A stretch of DNA of 64,000 nt from Actinernus sp. WN-2022 (lineage: Eukaryota > Cnidaria > Anthozoa > Actiniaria > Actinernidae). Of the stretch, positions 32,390 through 43,745 are shown piece after piece. Made by a program: the position numbers and the translations under genes. Numbering within the stretch: position 1 is the stretch's first letter; every line of letters starts with the position of its first letter. The stretch is from the NCBI GenBank assembly GCA_030867875.1, contig JAOWCC010000577.1, forward strand, positions 157,286,344 to 157,350,343, in the 5' to 3' direction. Under the pieces are notes generated by a model, which was not told the origin of the DNA, searched no databases, and saw only the letters and a list, made by a program, of their open reading frames with translations.

Positions 32390-32509
32390 GGAAGTGCTGG
32401 CGTATGGTATTTACGCACGAGTTTGTTTTCACAAAACGAACGAGCGAGGTACGAGCGAGTGAGTTTTGTGAAAACAAACAAGTGTGTAAATACCATACAA
32501 AAGCACTTT
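32390..32509. mobile_element. 120-bp fold-back element
   Basis: Imperfect arms of about 50 bp, GGGAAGTGCTGGCGTATGGT and TTTGTTTTCACAAAAC, meet at a CGAGCGAGGTACGAGCGAG loop. The short open frames on both strands are by-products of the palindrome. Confidence 0.75.
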
Positions 32510-32519
32510 CCATCTTGTA

Positions 32520-33425
32520 ATTTGTTTATTACATACATACTGAGATTTTTCTCCAATATCAAACAGGTTTTATTTAGGTCTTGTCATTGAACACGTACAT
32601 TTGTAGCTTTCAATTTTTTGTTTTGCATTTCGTATCCGACTCAACATAGACTAAAATTTATGCTCGATACAATCAAAATGGAAAGAAAATCTTACTTTCT
32701 AAACTGACATCAGCCTTGAAATAGTTTTCAACATCAATATGAAACTGTCTTTGATTCAACAAATACAGTTTACAAGTTTACATCGTCAATAGATTAGTAT
32801 ACCTGATTTTTCCAAGTTGTTTGCTACGAGTTTCCAGACATCTCCAGATCTCTCCACGGCTTGTAGGTTTTCTCTGCTCACAGAATATTTACGATTTTTC
32901 AAATGTCGATGGTCTATGGAAGTTGAAATCACTCCACGAAGGATTGAAAGCTCGTAATCTTCGCCGTATTTTCTTTTGACACTAAGAATGATTTCACATA
33001 GATTATCTCAATATCTGTTGAGTTCTTTCGGTAGAATTTCGCTTCTTCTTTGTCTCTTTGAGTAACTTTACGGCTGTTTCTCTAAGTTTTTGCTCTTGTG
33101 ATTTTGTTTTCTTGGTCGATAATATACTCCTCAATTGACTTGGAAGTTTTAACATCGTTAGTTGGCTGTTTACAGATCAATATTACATTATTTAAAAAAA
33201 AAATCAAAACCTCCAACTTTCGTAGTGAATGAAAGTGGCGCCTCCGATCTCAAGTACAGTTTGAAAATCCCGATATGTTTTGCCAGGTGTTTTCTGATTG
33301 GACGAAACGCTTTTCGCACGTGTGAAAAATTCGTTTCGCGATTCTGATTGGCTAAGGAAAATTGTGAAGTGGGTTTTCGCATGAGTGATTCCATTCGTAA
33401 ATCTCAGTATGTATGTGATAAACAT
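32520..33425 (-). mobile_element. Possible Crypton-type remnant between short inverted ends
   Basis: A 25-bp inverted pair (TGTTTATTACATACATACTG / CAGTATGTATGTGATAAACA) bounds 0.9 kb that contains a coding remnant similar to DUF3504/Crypton N-terminal domains. Cryptons are not expected to have TIRs, so the inverted pair may belong to another element or be coincidental. Confidence 0.4.
32803..33031 (-). pseudogene. DUF3504/Crypton-like core-binding domain fragment
   Basis: On the minus strand: PKELNRY, a stop, then DNLCEIILSVKRKYGEDYEL, SILRG and HRHLKNRKYSV, ending at a possible donor (CAG|GTATAC, about 32802). This order (PKELN, then VKRK-x-G-x-x-YE, then SLRG) is that of the N-terminal domain of Crypton-derived DUF3504 proteins common in cnidarians. 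An in-frame stop and weak upstream frames mark it as a remnant. Family assignment is from memory of motif order, not a search. Confidence 0.5.
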
Positions 33426-33430
33426 ATATT

Positions 33431-34640
33431 CGTCCTGATTTGCACAAACGTTTGGTTCATTTTTCTCGGCCGAAATAGGTCGTATCGCCAAAATAACGGA
33501 AAAACACGACTCTATACTGATCTAGACGTTTGATAAGCCAGATGCATAATTTGCGTCGGTGCTTTGTCGGATTAACGATCTCTCTCTTCTCCGGCTCGAG
33601 TTGGTAAATAAAGCACGGCTACTAGTCATTCTGTATCTACTACATAATGGTATTTTTTCTCATCCGAGTTGCCGTCTCATTTAGAAGCTCGTTGTTTATG
33701 AAGCCAAGAAATCAGCCACAATTAACGTCGTGTTCTTACGTCAAACTTCCTGGTGTATGCCTATATATTTATTAAAATAAAGTATTAGAGATCTTACTTT
33801 CCGTGAGTTACAAGAAATAAGGAAACACATCACAGCGAATCTTCCACTGTTTACAAATACAATTGTATTCAAATGCTAATATACTTCCTATTAGAGAGAC
33901 TTAGAGTCCGAACATGGTTTTTTCCTTTTTCTAAATTGGTTAATATTTTAAAATATCTCTGTAAACTATCAGTATTCGATAAATGATCTTTTTGCCATTT
34001 GCATTCACAAGTCATTTGTCATAAAAAAAGCTCAAACTTTTACACATACATAGTTTCCGAAGGATTTCAAAAAAACTCGAAAGATATTTAGAAATTTAAA
34101 ACAACGCAAAAAATACCAGACCAATAGCCTCTAACCTCTAAGTAATACCAAAGTACATTAATCTATTTTATTTGCTATAAATTACTTAATATACTAGAAG
34201 CCAACTGCTAATTTATCACTTTTATTCTATTTTACTAATTTCGCTCTAGCTGTTCTGTTCTTACCTTTATAGGAGGTCTTACTGCTAAAAGCTCGACATA
34301 TGAAAGGATGCTACCAACTAAATTATACTTTTTAACTTCTAAAAATACTGTTCAAGCCGGAGTGACTTGCTTTCAAATGATTTGGATGGCTTATATAAAA
34401 AATAACCGCCTGATGTTGACGGATCTGAGTTGTGGAAACAGCTTGATGCAAGTTATCTTCCGTGATGTTTTCCTAAATATGTGTACTCTGCTTGGGTATT
34501 TTTCGTTTTAAGATTAAAGTATTTTGAAAGTATAATACTGAGCACTCTTCAACCGTCTGAAAGGAGCCAACGAAAATTCAAAGATCTGCCATTTGTTGTG
34601 AGCTAAATCGTGCCGGCCGTTGTGATGGCTAAAAGTGACT
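33431..34640. other. Spacer, nothing recognised
   Basis: AT-rich, with unsupported short frames (for example 34308-34511). Confidence 0.5.
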
Positions 34641-34715
34641 TACTTTTCACATATATAGTTATACATATATATATATGTAAACACAAATGAAGTAAGACGA
34701 TGTTTAAACGATAGC

Positions 34716-34756
34716 CACCTATATTTCGGCCGTGTAGAACGGCCTTCTTCAGGGTG
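34716..34756 (-). ncRNA. Hammerhead-ribozyme-like motif of PLE copy 2
   Basis: On the minus strand: stem I CACC, CUGAAGA, one extra A, stem II GGCCG-UUCUACA-CGGCC, GAAA, a 2-nt loop closed by A15.1-U16.1, A17, then GGUG pairing with CACC. It has the same layout as the 11.4 and 12.2 kb motifs but different stem I sequence, and both stems pair, which is compensatory support for the fold. Confidence 0.65.
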
Positions 34757-34970
34757 AATGAATAAACCGTTACATTCGTGATTCTACAAGTAATGATGAC
34801 AAATACATACAGAATTGAAAGTGCGCGCGCATAATATAACTGGAAAATGGAATACAACTCCAAACTATGCGCGCACTATATAACGCTCTACAAATTGCGC
34901 GCGTAACCATTTAGGAACTACTAGCATAAAATGAAATAATAAGTTAAGACCAAGAACTATATATATGAGC

Positions 34971-35531
34971 CTATCTTCGCGCACGGCTCTTGCGATTCTC
35001 GTCATAAAAGAAATCACTCTCGTTTAGTCCATTAGGCCTGACAGTGTTAAGCTTGTAAGCCCACTGTCCTTCTTTAACTCTAAGGTCCTCCTTAGCAAAC
35101 ACCTTATCTATAAGCTGAACGCTTAAATTATCCAATCCATTATGTCCTTGGCTGTAGAAATGTCTGTATATGAAATCATCGGTTTCCTTGTTACTAGGCG
35201 ATAATTTGGCATGAGCCCGTAGTCGACTCTTGTGATTATTAAACCTTAATCTAAACTTAGTGGTAGTAGAGCCGACATATTGAATACCGCATACTTTACA
35301 ACTGAGAAGATAAATAACATTACTAGAGTTACAGTCTAGTACATAGTTAATTGAATACGATTTCTTTGTAGTATTGCTATTGAAGGTGTTGATACAATGA
35401 ATATAGTTGCAGACGTCGCATCTTTTGTCATTACATTTCCGTGTACCTGGAACTGTATTGGTGTTCTTTAATGGTTTCAGTTTAGCACGAACCAAGTAGT
35501 TCCGCAAGCTTTTCGGGCGTCGAAATGCCAT
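34971..35531 (-). CDS. Penelope-like element GIY-YIG endonuclease domain, intact C-terminal frame
   Basis: The frame spans 186 codons. FRRPKSLRNYLVRAKLKPLK is the conserved linker after the PLE reverse transcriptase. Cys pairs KCNDKRCDVC follow (about residues 32-41). The GIY-YIG core SNVIYLLSCKVCGIQYVGST is at about 70-89, then the RLRFNNHKSRLR helix and a HFYSQGHNGL motif (about 124-133), ending KSRARR. The annotated Met is internal to the full polyprotein; the upstream RT has been lost at 35531. In intact PLEs this domain cuts target DNA. On its own it would be a free endonuclease domain without RT. Confidence 0.85.
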   Translation of the reverse strand: MAFRRPKSLRNYLVRAKLKPLKNTNTVPGTRKCNDKRCDVCNYIHCINTFNSNTTKKSYSINYVLDCNSSNVIYLLSCKVCGIQYVGSTTTKFRLRFNNHKSRLRAHAKLSPSNKETDDFIYRHFYSQGHNGLDNLSVQLIDKVFAKEDLRVKEGQWAYKLNTVRPNGLNESDFFYDENRKSRARR

Positions 35532-35544
35532 TATATATATGTAT

Positions 35545-38500
35545 ATATTATGTTACCACAGTTGTATACATGCTGCGGTATACATGTAGACGTTTAAGTG
35601 CCTAATTAAATACATCAAGGCAACGTTCGGTATAAACTCGAATTGAAAAATTTGGCAAAAAAGCCAAAAGATGTTACGATATCAGAACAATACAATAGTA
35701 TTGTTATTGCGGAGATTAGGAATTTTACAGCAGTGATATTATCGCATCTGGTATCTTTTTTAGATGACTAAGGCACGAATTTCACGAACGGAGCCATCTT
35801 GCGGTACATTTGGAGAATTGAAAATGAGATGATATGAACCAACTGATCAAATAAAAGAGATCCTACAATACATAAACTAAAGAAAAAAACATAGTTCACA
35901 TTATTTAGGCAATAGGCCATTTCTAGACGCGCTGTCGCAGAAGAAAACTGGGGAGCTATTGGATTCTCAATATCTCGGCGGATGCGGCATGCATATGTGC
36001 CATCAATGAACGCATAAATGTAATCAATAATACCTATAAACGTTACATCCAGATGTAGATGAAGTCACTTGTGACCAGCCAGGAGAATACTGAATTATCT
36101 AGCACAGCTGAACACATATCAGGAGACTAATTCCGTAAAGTACAACTCCAAGCTGCAAAGAAAAGCGCCGATATATATGCAATTCATCAAACAACCAATC
36201 AACCTGATGAAATGGCTTCTCGCAGCGATGTTATTTAAAGCCACACACACTCTGCCTAAGTCATTATTCTAGCTCATGTCATACTTGCTTTGACGACGCT
36301 ACAGTTCTTAAAGCGTTCGCCAATCAGTTAGTATGTTTGGGTTTGACCAGACTTGATAGGAAATTTTTGTTTAAAAGGAAAAAAAGAGATGCTGAGATGT
36401 TTGTAAAGTATGTAGACACGACTAGAATCACTTCAATTTCGCCTACGCAGGCTATAGTTTAGATACCGTTTATTATTAAACTGCGTGTCTTCGATCATGA
36501 ACCTGCTGTTGTTGTTAAGATTTTTTGTCAATAAATTACCATTCCCCCAAATCAATTGGTGTCGGAAAACAGCTTTTAGAAAGATCCCAGTAGATGAAAA
36601 CTTTGGAAACCCAGTCTCATATCATGACTGACAATTGAAGCATTGTGAAATATAAATGAGAAAGTTGGATTATTTCAACGTTACTGTTTCCAATCTTATA
36701 TAATTGATATGTACTAAATTACAACTCTGCCATCCAATAAAGAAATATATTATGTTACAAATTTCATTTGAGAACAACGTTTGCTTTGATAATGACGAGT
36801 CGTGCCTCGAGAAATAAGGAACTGTCTATGGTTCACCCCATTAAAAATAATATAAATATGGTTAGTAAGATAAAATCAGTTTTGTATTCCTTGCAATCAG
36901 AACATTTCGATTTCTGACTCGAAGCTAAAAGGACACATTTCAATAATTTCGATGGAAACTGACAAGATCGATGCTTTTATATAATTTATTACACATTTAC
37001 GCCTGATTTCGAGAACTTTGTCTAAAAAATAAAATTAAAAAAGAATGAAAACATACAATTGACCCCAGATTGTGCTTCACTAATCTATAATGAACAATTT
37101 CACGATTTAAAGTTTGTGGTTTTTAGTTTTATAGTTGACAAAATTCGCGTAACAGGTTCCATATGTCTTACATATATTTTTACAGGTTTAGTTTTTCTAT
37201 GGTTCAAAGTTAAATTATCTAAACGTAAAGTCAAAAGAGCTTAGGTAGCCATTTTAGATTAAACGAAAACACCTCTTTCTTGTGCATCGATAGACATTAT
37301 GAAACGCAAAAAAAATGAACCCAATATTAAAATAACATATTACGCAGTATGAGAAAACAGTAATTTTATCAACACTGTGTAGGGGTTCCGCCATTTGCAG
37401 ATGCGTTGCCCCCAGTGTTCTATATAATTCAAGTCCAATATTGAGCCTTTCCATTAATTTCCAACCATTCATACTCTTTTTTCTCAAACTCCCAGCTTTC
37501 TGTGTGAAGTTTGTCAGTTCGTTTCAATTGAATCCTTAGACCTTTCTCTAAATATAATATTTTTGTGTTATTTTTGTATCTTACACGTACTCAGGATGAT
37601 TGCAATCTTTTCAAATTAACCGTCAACAGTTATTCTTTATTGACCTATCACGCATCAATTTTGGACTATACAACTGAAACAAGAAAATTATATATATTTT
37701 GCTAGTTATTTTTTTGAAAACCCATCCTTTTGTTTGAAAATAATGATCAGACTTCGATTATAATCTATAATTCAAAGTGCCCACTCTGTCTCTGGAATGC
37801 TGATCTTTCTTATGGAAGTCGATAAACAAAATGAGTATTTTTTTGACAATTTATATTTGATTCATTGTCGAAGTAAGAAATAGAATATATATATATATTA
37901 TTTGACGAGGAATAATGTCTAGGTATTTATAAAATTCATTGATAATTCATACGTGTGGTAACCAATCTAAACGTAGCATCCAGGTCACATGGATACCTCT
38001 GTAAATGTGATACAAAATTGTAGCTGGCCTATTAGTATTCGGTATCAAATGATACAGAATACTAATAAACTCTATAAGATATCTGTATCAGATGATACAG
38101 AATACTAACTAAGCTAATTCGAATTCTGTATCACATTATTCAGAATATTAACGGAGCTAATTCGAATCCTGTATCAGTTACAGAATACTAACTAGCCTAG
38201 CATTAGCATGAAGGAGGTAGGTAGAGTATCGCAAACCGATCACTGACCTCCACCACTAGGGCTAAATATTATGGGACCTGTTTGTGTACGATGCGCATGC
38301 GCATGACGTACATGTAACTATTGCACCGAACTCTTCATCAAAATTTCAGAAAATTGTTCAATTTTATACAGTTCATTTCATAAGTTCATTTTATAAGTAC
38401 ATTACAATATTCGCATCCGAATTCAGTATTTATTTTTATTTAGCTTCGTCATATTCACACAACACTGAACTTATTACAAGACAAATTAAGAAAAGTGATA

Positions 38501-38575
38501 ATTACATGCAGACAAATAATGAATTAAGCATAATAATGGAAGAGACACCGCAATAGTTTTTACCAATTACTGCTG
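35545..38575. other. Spacer, nothing firmly recognised
   Basis: AT-rich, with a few short unsupported frames. At 38040-38190 a TGTATCAGATGATACAG/AATACTAAC motif is repeated three to four times in diverged form, a small tandem repeat. The 90-codon frame at 38284-38556 lacks motifs. Confidence 0.45.
38036..38195. repeat. Diverged tandem repeat, ATGATACAGAATACTAA unit
   Basis: Three to four diverged copies of GTATC-ATGATACAGAATACTAA-type units, each separated by GCTAATTCGAAT-like sequence. Confidence 0.6.
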
Positions 38576-38579
38576 GCCA

Positions 38580-38862
38580 CTGACTAAGATTAATATAAAA
38601 AAGTACAAGACGTACATTATTTAAAAAAAATAAGCTAAATACAAGTAGTTTGGCTAGGATCCTAAAAACGGCAAGAAAGAGGACAGGTTAGGCTGCGAGC
38701 AATGTTACATTTCAGACAGATTGAATTCCATGTCCGGGGGTTTTATACATCGAAGTTTAGGTCACGGCAGGGAAGTAATATAATAATTAAGTAATAGTTT
38801 CTTAAAACGGTCAAATAACAGAGAGTTACATATCAATTCCTCTGGGAGTATGTTCCAAATTT
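38580..38862 (-). pseudogene. LINE RT C-terminal end and 3' UTR
   Basis: On the minus strand a frame reads IWNILPEELICNSLLFDRFK, then KLLLNYYITSLP and a stop (38762-38764). This IWN-x-LP...F...FK layout is the typical extreme C terminus of CR1/L2-like LINE reverse transcriptases. About 180 bp of 3' UTR follows. It is severely 5'-truncated. A second 3' UTR-like segment with an AATAAA on the minus strand follows at 38866-38900. Confidence 0.65.
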
Positions 38863-40345
38863 AAAGTATAAACTTTATTGACATTTTACAACGCGTAGCG
38901 TTCAACAGTCATTACAGGATAAATTACGAAATTACACTAATAATAGTTACAAAGTTCAAATCATCCAATACAATTCGGCCGCTCATACTGTAAATAGTAC
39001 ATACATATTAAATTTATTGAACTGTTGGCAAAGTGTTATTGGTCTCATATCGAAAACAATCCATAATGTCCTTGCGTCACTTGATCAATAAGTTTCTGCA
39101 TGCTGTCGGCGAGCAAGTGAAACGTATTCATCTAAATCTGCTAAATCACCAGTCTTCTATACATTCAACCTAATTATCGTTCCAATGTTTCAAGCAGGAG
39201 GTTCCATTTACCTTTATATATATACGTGTCATGTATATATATATATATATAACTGAAACAAAAAAACTCTGCAAAAGACTTACATATATCATATATATAT
39301 ATATCCTTTATATTTCCATCAAACTTTCTTGACAGTTGTTGCTTTGGTAGACACACAGAGACATAATATATAGGCTTTGTTTTCCTTTGTGTTTGACGAT
39401 AACGAGGTAGCAAGATCAACCGTGAAACTCTGCCATTTTGGCATGCAATGTTTTGATCACACATTTTCAATAGCAAAAGCGGTAGCCGGTCAGTCGCCTT
39501 TCTTTAGTTGCTCAATAATCTAAAGGCGGCCGGTTTACATGACGCGTTTACTGATCCCGGGGCAAGATGTCAGTGTCACGAGATGAAAATGAGTTATTTT
39601 GTGTATGTCTCATAACATTACATTTTTTTTACAGGGAATGATGACAATCCCACTATAAAGACATTTGATAAGAAATATCGCCGCGGGATTACTGAAACGT
39701 GTCATGTAAACAGGCCCTTAGATGAGTAGTGCTGACTGGCATTTCTGCGAGTTTAGGACAACTCATTTGCATAACGGCCCTTAAATGACATCATTTCAAG
39801 GATTTGTAATGCTTTTTATAGCAATACAACGACCATAAATCGCCCAAAAATGGTTGAACAAGATTTAAGACACTTTACTGCGCGCAAATAAATGATTTCT
39901 GGCTAGGGCGTATGGGCACTGTATACTTTAACTCGAGCCACTTCGTGAATTTAAACAAAAGTGATTAGAATCCAAGCTGGTTAAAAGAATTTCCCAAAGC
40001 TTAGTAAATCTTGATAGCAAACAAAATTGTGCTACAAAAAAAAACAGAACAAAAGTTGTGAATATTTCTTTCGATAGAGTAGAAAAGTGGAAAAATTGCA
40101 TAAACTCAAAATCTACAAATTTCAGGTTTTCAAAAAAGCCGCTCAAGAGAATTTTTTTAACGTTTCTGAGCTATAAATTCGAACTTTCATAAGAGTAATA
40201 CGCCAAATCCTATCGCTGAGAAATATCTACAATTGGAGATATAATTTTTCGAAGAGGAGCACATCAGAGCCGAGGTTTTACATAGTGCTTGTTTACATCT
40301 AGAGCGGCCACGGCTGACTAATAGGCAAGTGCATTCAAGTTCAAG

Positions 40346-41475
40346 TTCAATTTATTCACACTTGTTTATATGTTACAACAAGAGGCCCTGAGTGGCCTTA
40401 ACTCGGGCCATCTATAGCATGTACTGCATGGAGTTCTAGCATAATTTTGTGTCAACATGGTTTGTGCTAGAGTAGCCAGAGAATTGGTTCTCTACTGATG
40501 CTCTTGTCTGTCAAATGTCAATGTGCAAATGCCCCACGTATTCCGGGAGGGGGGGGGGGGGGGGTAGGTTAGGGTATTCCTGGGGGGTGGGGGGGGGGGG
40601 GGTTGGAAATGATAGAGCCATAATACACACACAACACACACACACATACATGCTGTGCATGTACATTTCAGCCACAATTTCCCTCAATTCTGTATTTTAA
40701 TATTACTTTCTTTTCAATATTATTGTTGCTTGAGAGTCGTTAGAATTACAAAAAAAACTTGGTATGGGTATTGTTGATTGAAGTGCAATGGTTATTTGAG
40801 TAGTCTTCACGATATTGAGTCACTCAAATTTGATGCATTGTAATTATATCAGGTGCAGTACAACTATGAGAAATCAAGCAATTTAGAACAACAAATTCCA
40901 CATAATGTTGCTATTCACTGTGAATAGTTAGGTAATGTCATTCTACATGTGAAATAAAGTCATCTATTTGTAATTCTCAATTATTAACAAACCAGTGGAA
41001 ATGGCTGACATTCAGGCTAAATTCTCAATACAATATTTTAGATTGAGGTCATAAACTACAGACGACCACCATTTTCTAGTATTAGTGAGCTGCCACTGTG
41101 ATAGTGCTCATTTTCTACATCTTGAAGGAGACTGAAACTTATAATGGCAGGCCACAAATAAACATGCAATGTCCACTCTTTTATATCATTGGGGTCGCAG
41201 CAAGATTAATTTTCATTCCCAAATAATTCTTAAAAGTACTCGTACTCCTGATCATGACCGAGTGAAAGTGACAATGCTGACGTCAAGAACTAAGGAACAA
41301 CAACAACAATTACATTTATTTTCTCATAAGATGATGGAAATGTTTACGAGTAATAAGGCATAATAAGAAATACAATGATGAGAAGGTAGGTCCTTAAGGT
41401 AACCTTAGGGTTATCTTAAGCCAGGACCACCTCAGATGGAAAACACTGAAACAAGATCTAGCTTGCATGGATATA
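40346..41475 (-). repeat. Interspersed repeat of about 1 kb, copy 2 (inverted)
   Basis: This is the inverted counterpart of 21574-22512. Its 3' end (plus-strand left) has TTCAAGTTCAAGTTCAATT, a short tail repeat of the kind left by non-LTR elements. The CCACCCC segment of copy 1 is expanded here to two G runs (40549-40564 and about 40589-40602). It has no coding frame. Confidence 0.75.
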
Positions 41476-41873
41476 TAATGGTACCAAGAAAGGGGAAGGG
41501 AAAGGGAAAGAAAGAGTGCCACTTGCATGTAAGTATACTCTCAGTTCTGGACCAAATTTAGTTATGTTATAAACTTGCAATAATGATAAATACACTACTT
41601 ATTAATAATATACATGAAAAAATTTCAGACAAAGGAAGTGACGACACTAATTCAATTTGTTGTTCAAGGGTGCGTGACCTCACGTGAGTGTTTTATTCCA
41701 ACTGATTGGCTCTTACACAATAGCAACCCATAATACCACAGTCTGCAAAGTCAACGACACGAAAACAAAGTTCATTCATCAGTTCTTCGGTAGGAAATGC
41801 ACGTTTTGAAGCTAAAATGTTTGCTTTAAACAGATATTTCAGCCGTAATTAGGCTAAGTTGTTCAGTTTAAGT

Positions 41874-42740
41874 TCACTTCAAGTTGTTTAATCGGAGTCG
41901 GAACGAACCGCTTTCTTGGATGTGATAGCGTCGTTTGCAAGGAGGAATTGAACCTGGCGAGGACTTGTTGAAGTTGAACGCTACTTTGCAGTTATTGAAA
42001 GTGTTCATGAGGTTCTGAGCCTGAGATCCCATCATCATTGGATTCATGGAAAGGGCCGTGTGTGAGGTCGCATTGCTGTTAGAAGCCGAAGGGCTGGCCA
42101 TTGACTGTACTGGCATTCCACTGCGAAATTGTTGTGCCGAGGACAGGCATCCAGGCCCAGCGTGGCTTTGCAACGGGATGGCGTTCTGTGTGAACTGATG
42201 AGTGATGGTTGCCTTGGAGAGGAACTAGTTCACTTGAACTGTTGTTACGTCGGGAATGGCCATAGAAAATACGCATTGTTCCTGTTCGTTGGCTTCATCA
42301 TAATCGTCGAGCGACTGCACGTTTCGGTGTCCCGTCACCTTCGCGATTCCTGCTCGCTCGAAGTTTGCACTCTTCACTTCAGCTTACTAACCAGTCTTCC
42401 TGGCCCTTTGTTTAGTAAACCTCTTCTTGCTTGTCTCAAGGGCCATTCCTTCTACTATGTTCTTCATCATGGAGTTGATTTTATTCACTCCCATCGGCTG
42501 GACTTTGGACCAAAACACGTCGTTCGCTTTCCTGTTGTGTTTTACCGAGAGGTAAAATGGCCCAGTGTTCCGTATTAAACTGCACTGGTCTTCGGCTTAC
42601 AGACTCTTTGAACCGAGCAACCGGACATCTACTTCCACCAATTGAAAACATTCTCGGCTGGAAATCCCTTGTTTTCGTGGAAAGGCAGCCCTGTCTGGTT
42701 TTGGTTGAGCAAATCTTTGATTTTCAAAAATGGCAGCCAT
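41874..42740 (-). pseudogene. Crypton-type (DUF3504) tyrosine recombinase, broken
   Basis: An N-terminal frame starts at ATG 42740 (MAAIFENQRFAQPKPD). Further on, in shifted frames, come MFSIGGSRCPVARFK, GVNKINSMMKNIVEGMALE and FTKQRARKTG, where the family has an H-x-x-R box (the His is lost here). Next is VTGHRNVQSLDDYDEANEQE with the GH and Tyr positions kept. An in-frame TAG at 42225-42227 precedes a Ser/Met/Gln-rich tail (MPVQSMASPSASNSNATSH) ending FNNCKVAFNFN. At least two frameshifts and one stop are present. The motif order is that of cnidarian Crypton-derived genes. Confidence 0.75.
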
Positions 42741-42869
42741 TTTTTTGCTGTTTACCAACAAATTTTCAGCAAAAAATGTCTATTGTTAAAAGTCTGATCT
42801 GATTGGCTGTCCTTGATTTTGTATTGTTTCACTAGCCAATCAGAATAGATAAAGTTTGTAATTTGCACT

Positions 42870-42960
42870 GCTGGTATTACACTTTTTTTGCACTGAATTA
42901 CACTTTTTTGCACTGAATTACACTTTTTGCACTCAATTACATTTGAACTGCACTGCTCTT
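42870..42960 (-). repeat. Short tandem repeats upstream of the Crypton frame
   Basis: Three to four units of TTTGCACTGAATTACACTTT-type, about 22 bp, lie 130-220 bp upstream of the ATG at 42740, next to GATTGGC (CCAAT) boxes. They may be part of the element promoter. Confidence 0.6.
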
Positions 42961-43265
42961 AGCCAATCAGAATCGAGAATTGTTTTCATGTATATTATTA
43001 CTCAGTTTATACTCACTCACTGCATGCTGGATTTTCGTTCCCGAATTTATAAACATTGAAATACATGTGCATGGGGGGCGAAACAACTGTAATTCTTTTA
43101 AAAGGCCTCTGTCAGTCGGAGAACTGAGAAATCTGGTCATTTCTACTACACTTTCGAGAGGTTAATAACAATAAATAACAACACAATGACAGTCAATTAG
43201 TATACAGGTTATCATGTTCAGATTAGCGGCTACTTACATTTAGAAGCTGTTGTCTTTATATATAG

Positions 43266-43640
43266 TCAGTGTTGATCACAGAGCGGACTAGCTGTCAGTG
43301 TCACGTCTCACGAGTGTATCTTAAAGCATGTCGCATAATATGTGATAAATTCCCGTCCAAAGCCCGTGAAACACCTCTCAGCTTTAGAAAAGACAAAAAT
43401 CTTGGTATTGCACTTGAAGAAACCATTGGTTTACACAAAAAAACAGTCAAAACTCCCACTTTCCGCCATCTTGAAAAACCTGAAAATGTTGTTCACTGTC
43501 ACATGGCTGGCGCAACGTACGTGTCACGTGACCAGTCGAAATCTGATTGGTTGACGGCGCCAACCAGCGACACAACAAAATTAAAATTAACAAACACTTG
43601 CGAAACTTGACTCGGGCCCGAGTAATTATTGGTTGAATAT
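43266..43640. repeat. Terminal fragment of the 2.3-kb repeat family
   Basis: Inverted relative to 2321-2640; shared blocks include ATAATTACTCGGGCC, the GGCGCC box, CCAATCAGATT and GGTTTCTTC. A 113-codon plus-strand frame (43269-43610) with FPSKARETPLSFRKDKNLG covers it, but I cannot show that it is coding. Confidence 0.6.
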
Positions 43641-43704
43641 AACAAGCCATAAGAAAGAGAAAAATAAATAGGAGATAATAATTACAATCTTTAGATGATA
43701 GTGT

Positions 43705-43745
43705 GTAGTGGTCAAAGGAGCGAAAGCTTTCGAGTTAACCACTAC
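43705..43745. repeat. GTAGTGGT hairpin, copy 2
   Basis: Closed by GTAGTGGTCAAAG and TTAACCACTAC, with CGAAAGCTTTCGAG inside. Partner of 6074-6121. Confidence 0.55.

Larger units (their letters stand above)
34670..35540 (-). mobile_element. Penelope-like element, second copy (3' part)
   Basis: It contains the C-terminal GIY-YIG endonuclease frame (34971-35531) and, downstream on the same strand, a hammerhead-like motif (34716-34756). TA-rich tracts lie at both edges (about 34650-34678 and 35533-35550). The RT is missing, so it is a 5'-truncated insertion. The coding part is intact, unlike the copy at 11.5 kb. Confidence 0.85.

Noticed and set aside
40515..40700. Gly-rich and Pro-rich short proteins
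   Set aside because: They are translations of G runs and CA repeats inside a non-coding repeat copy; the same applies to frames at 53015 and 57469.
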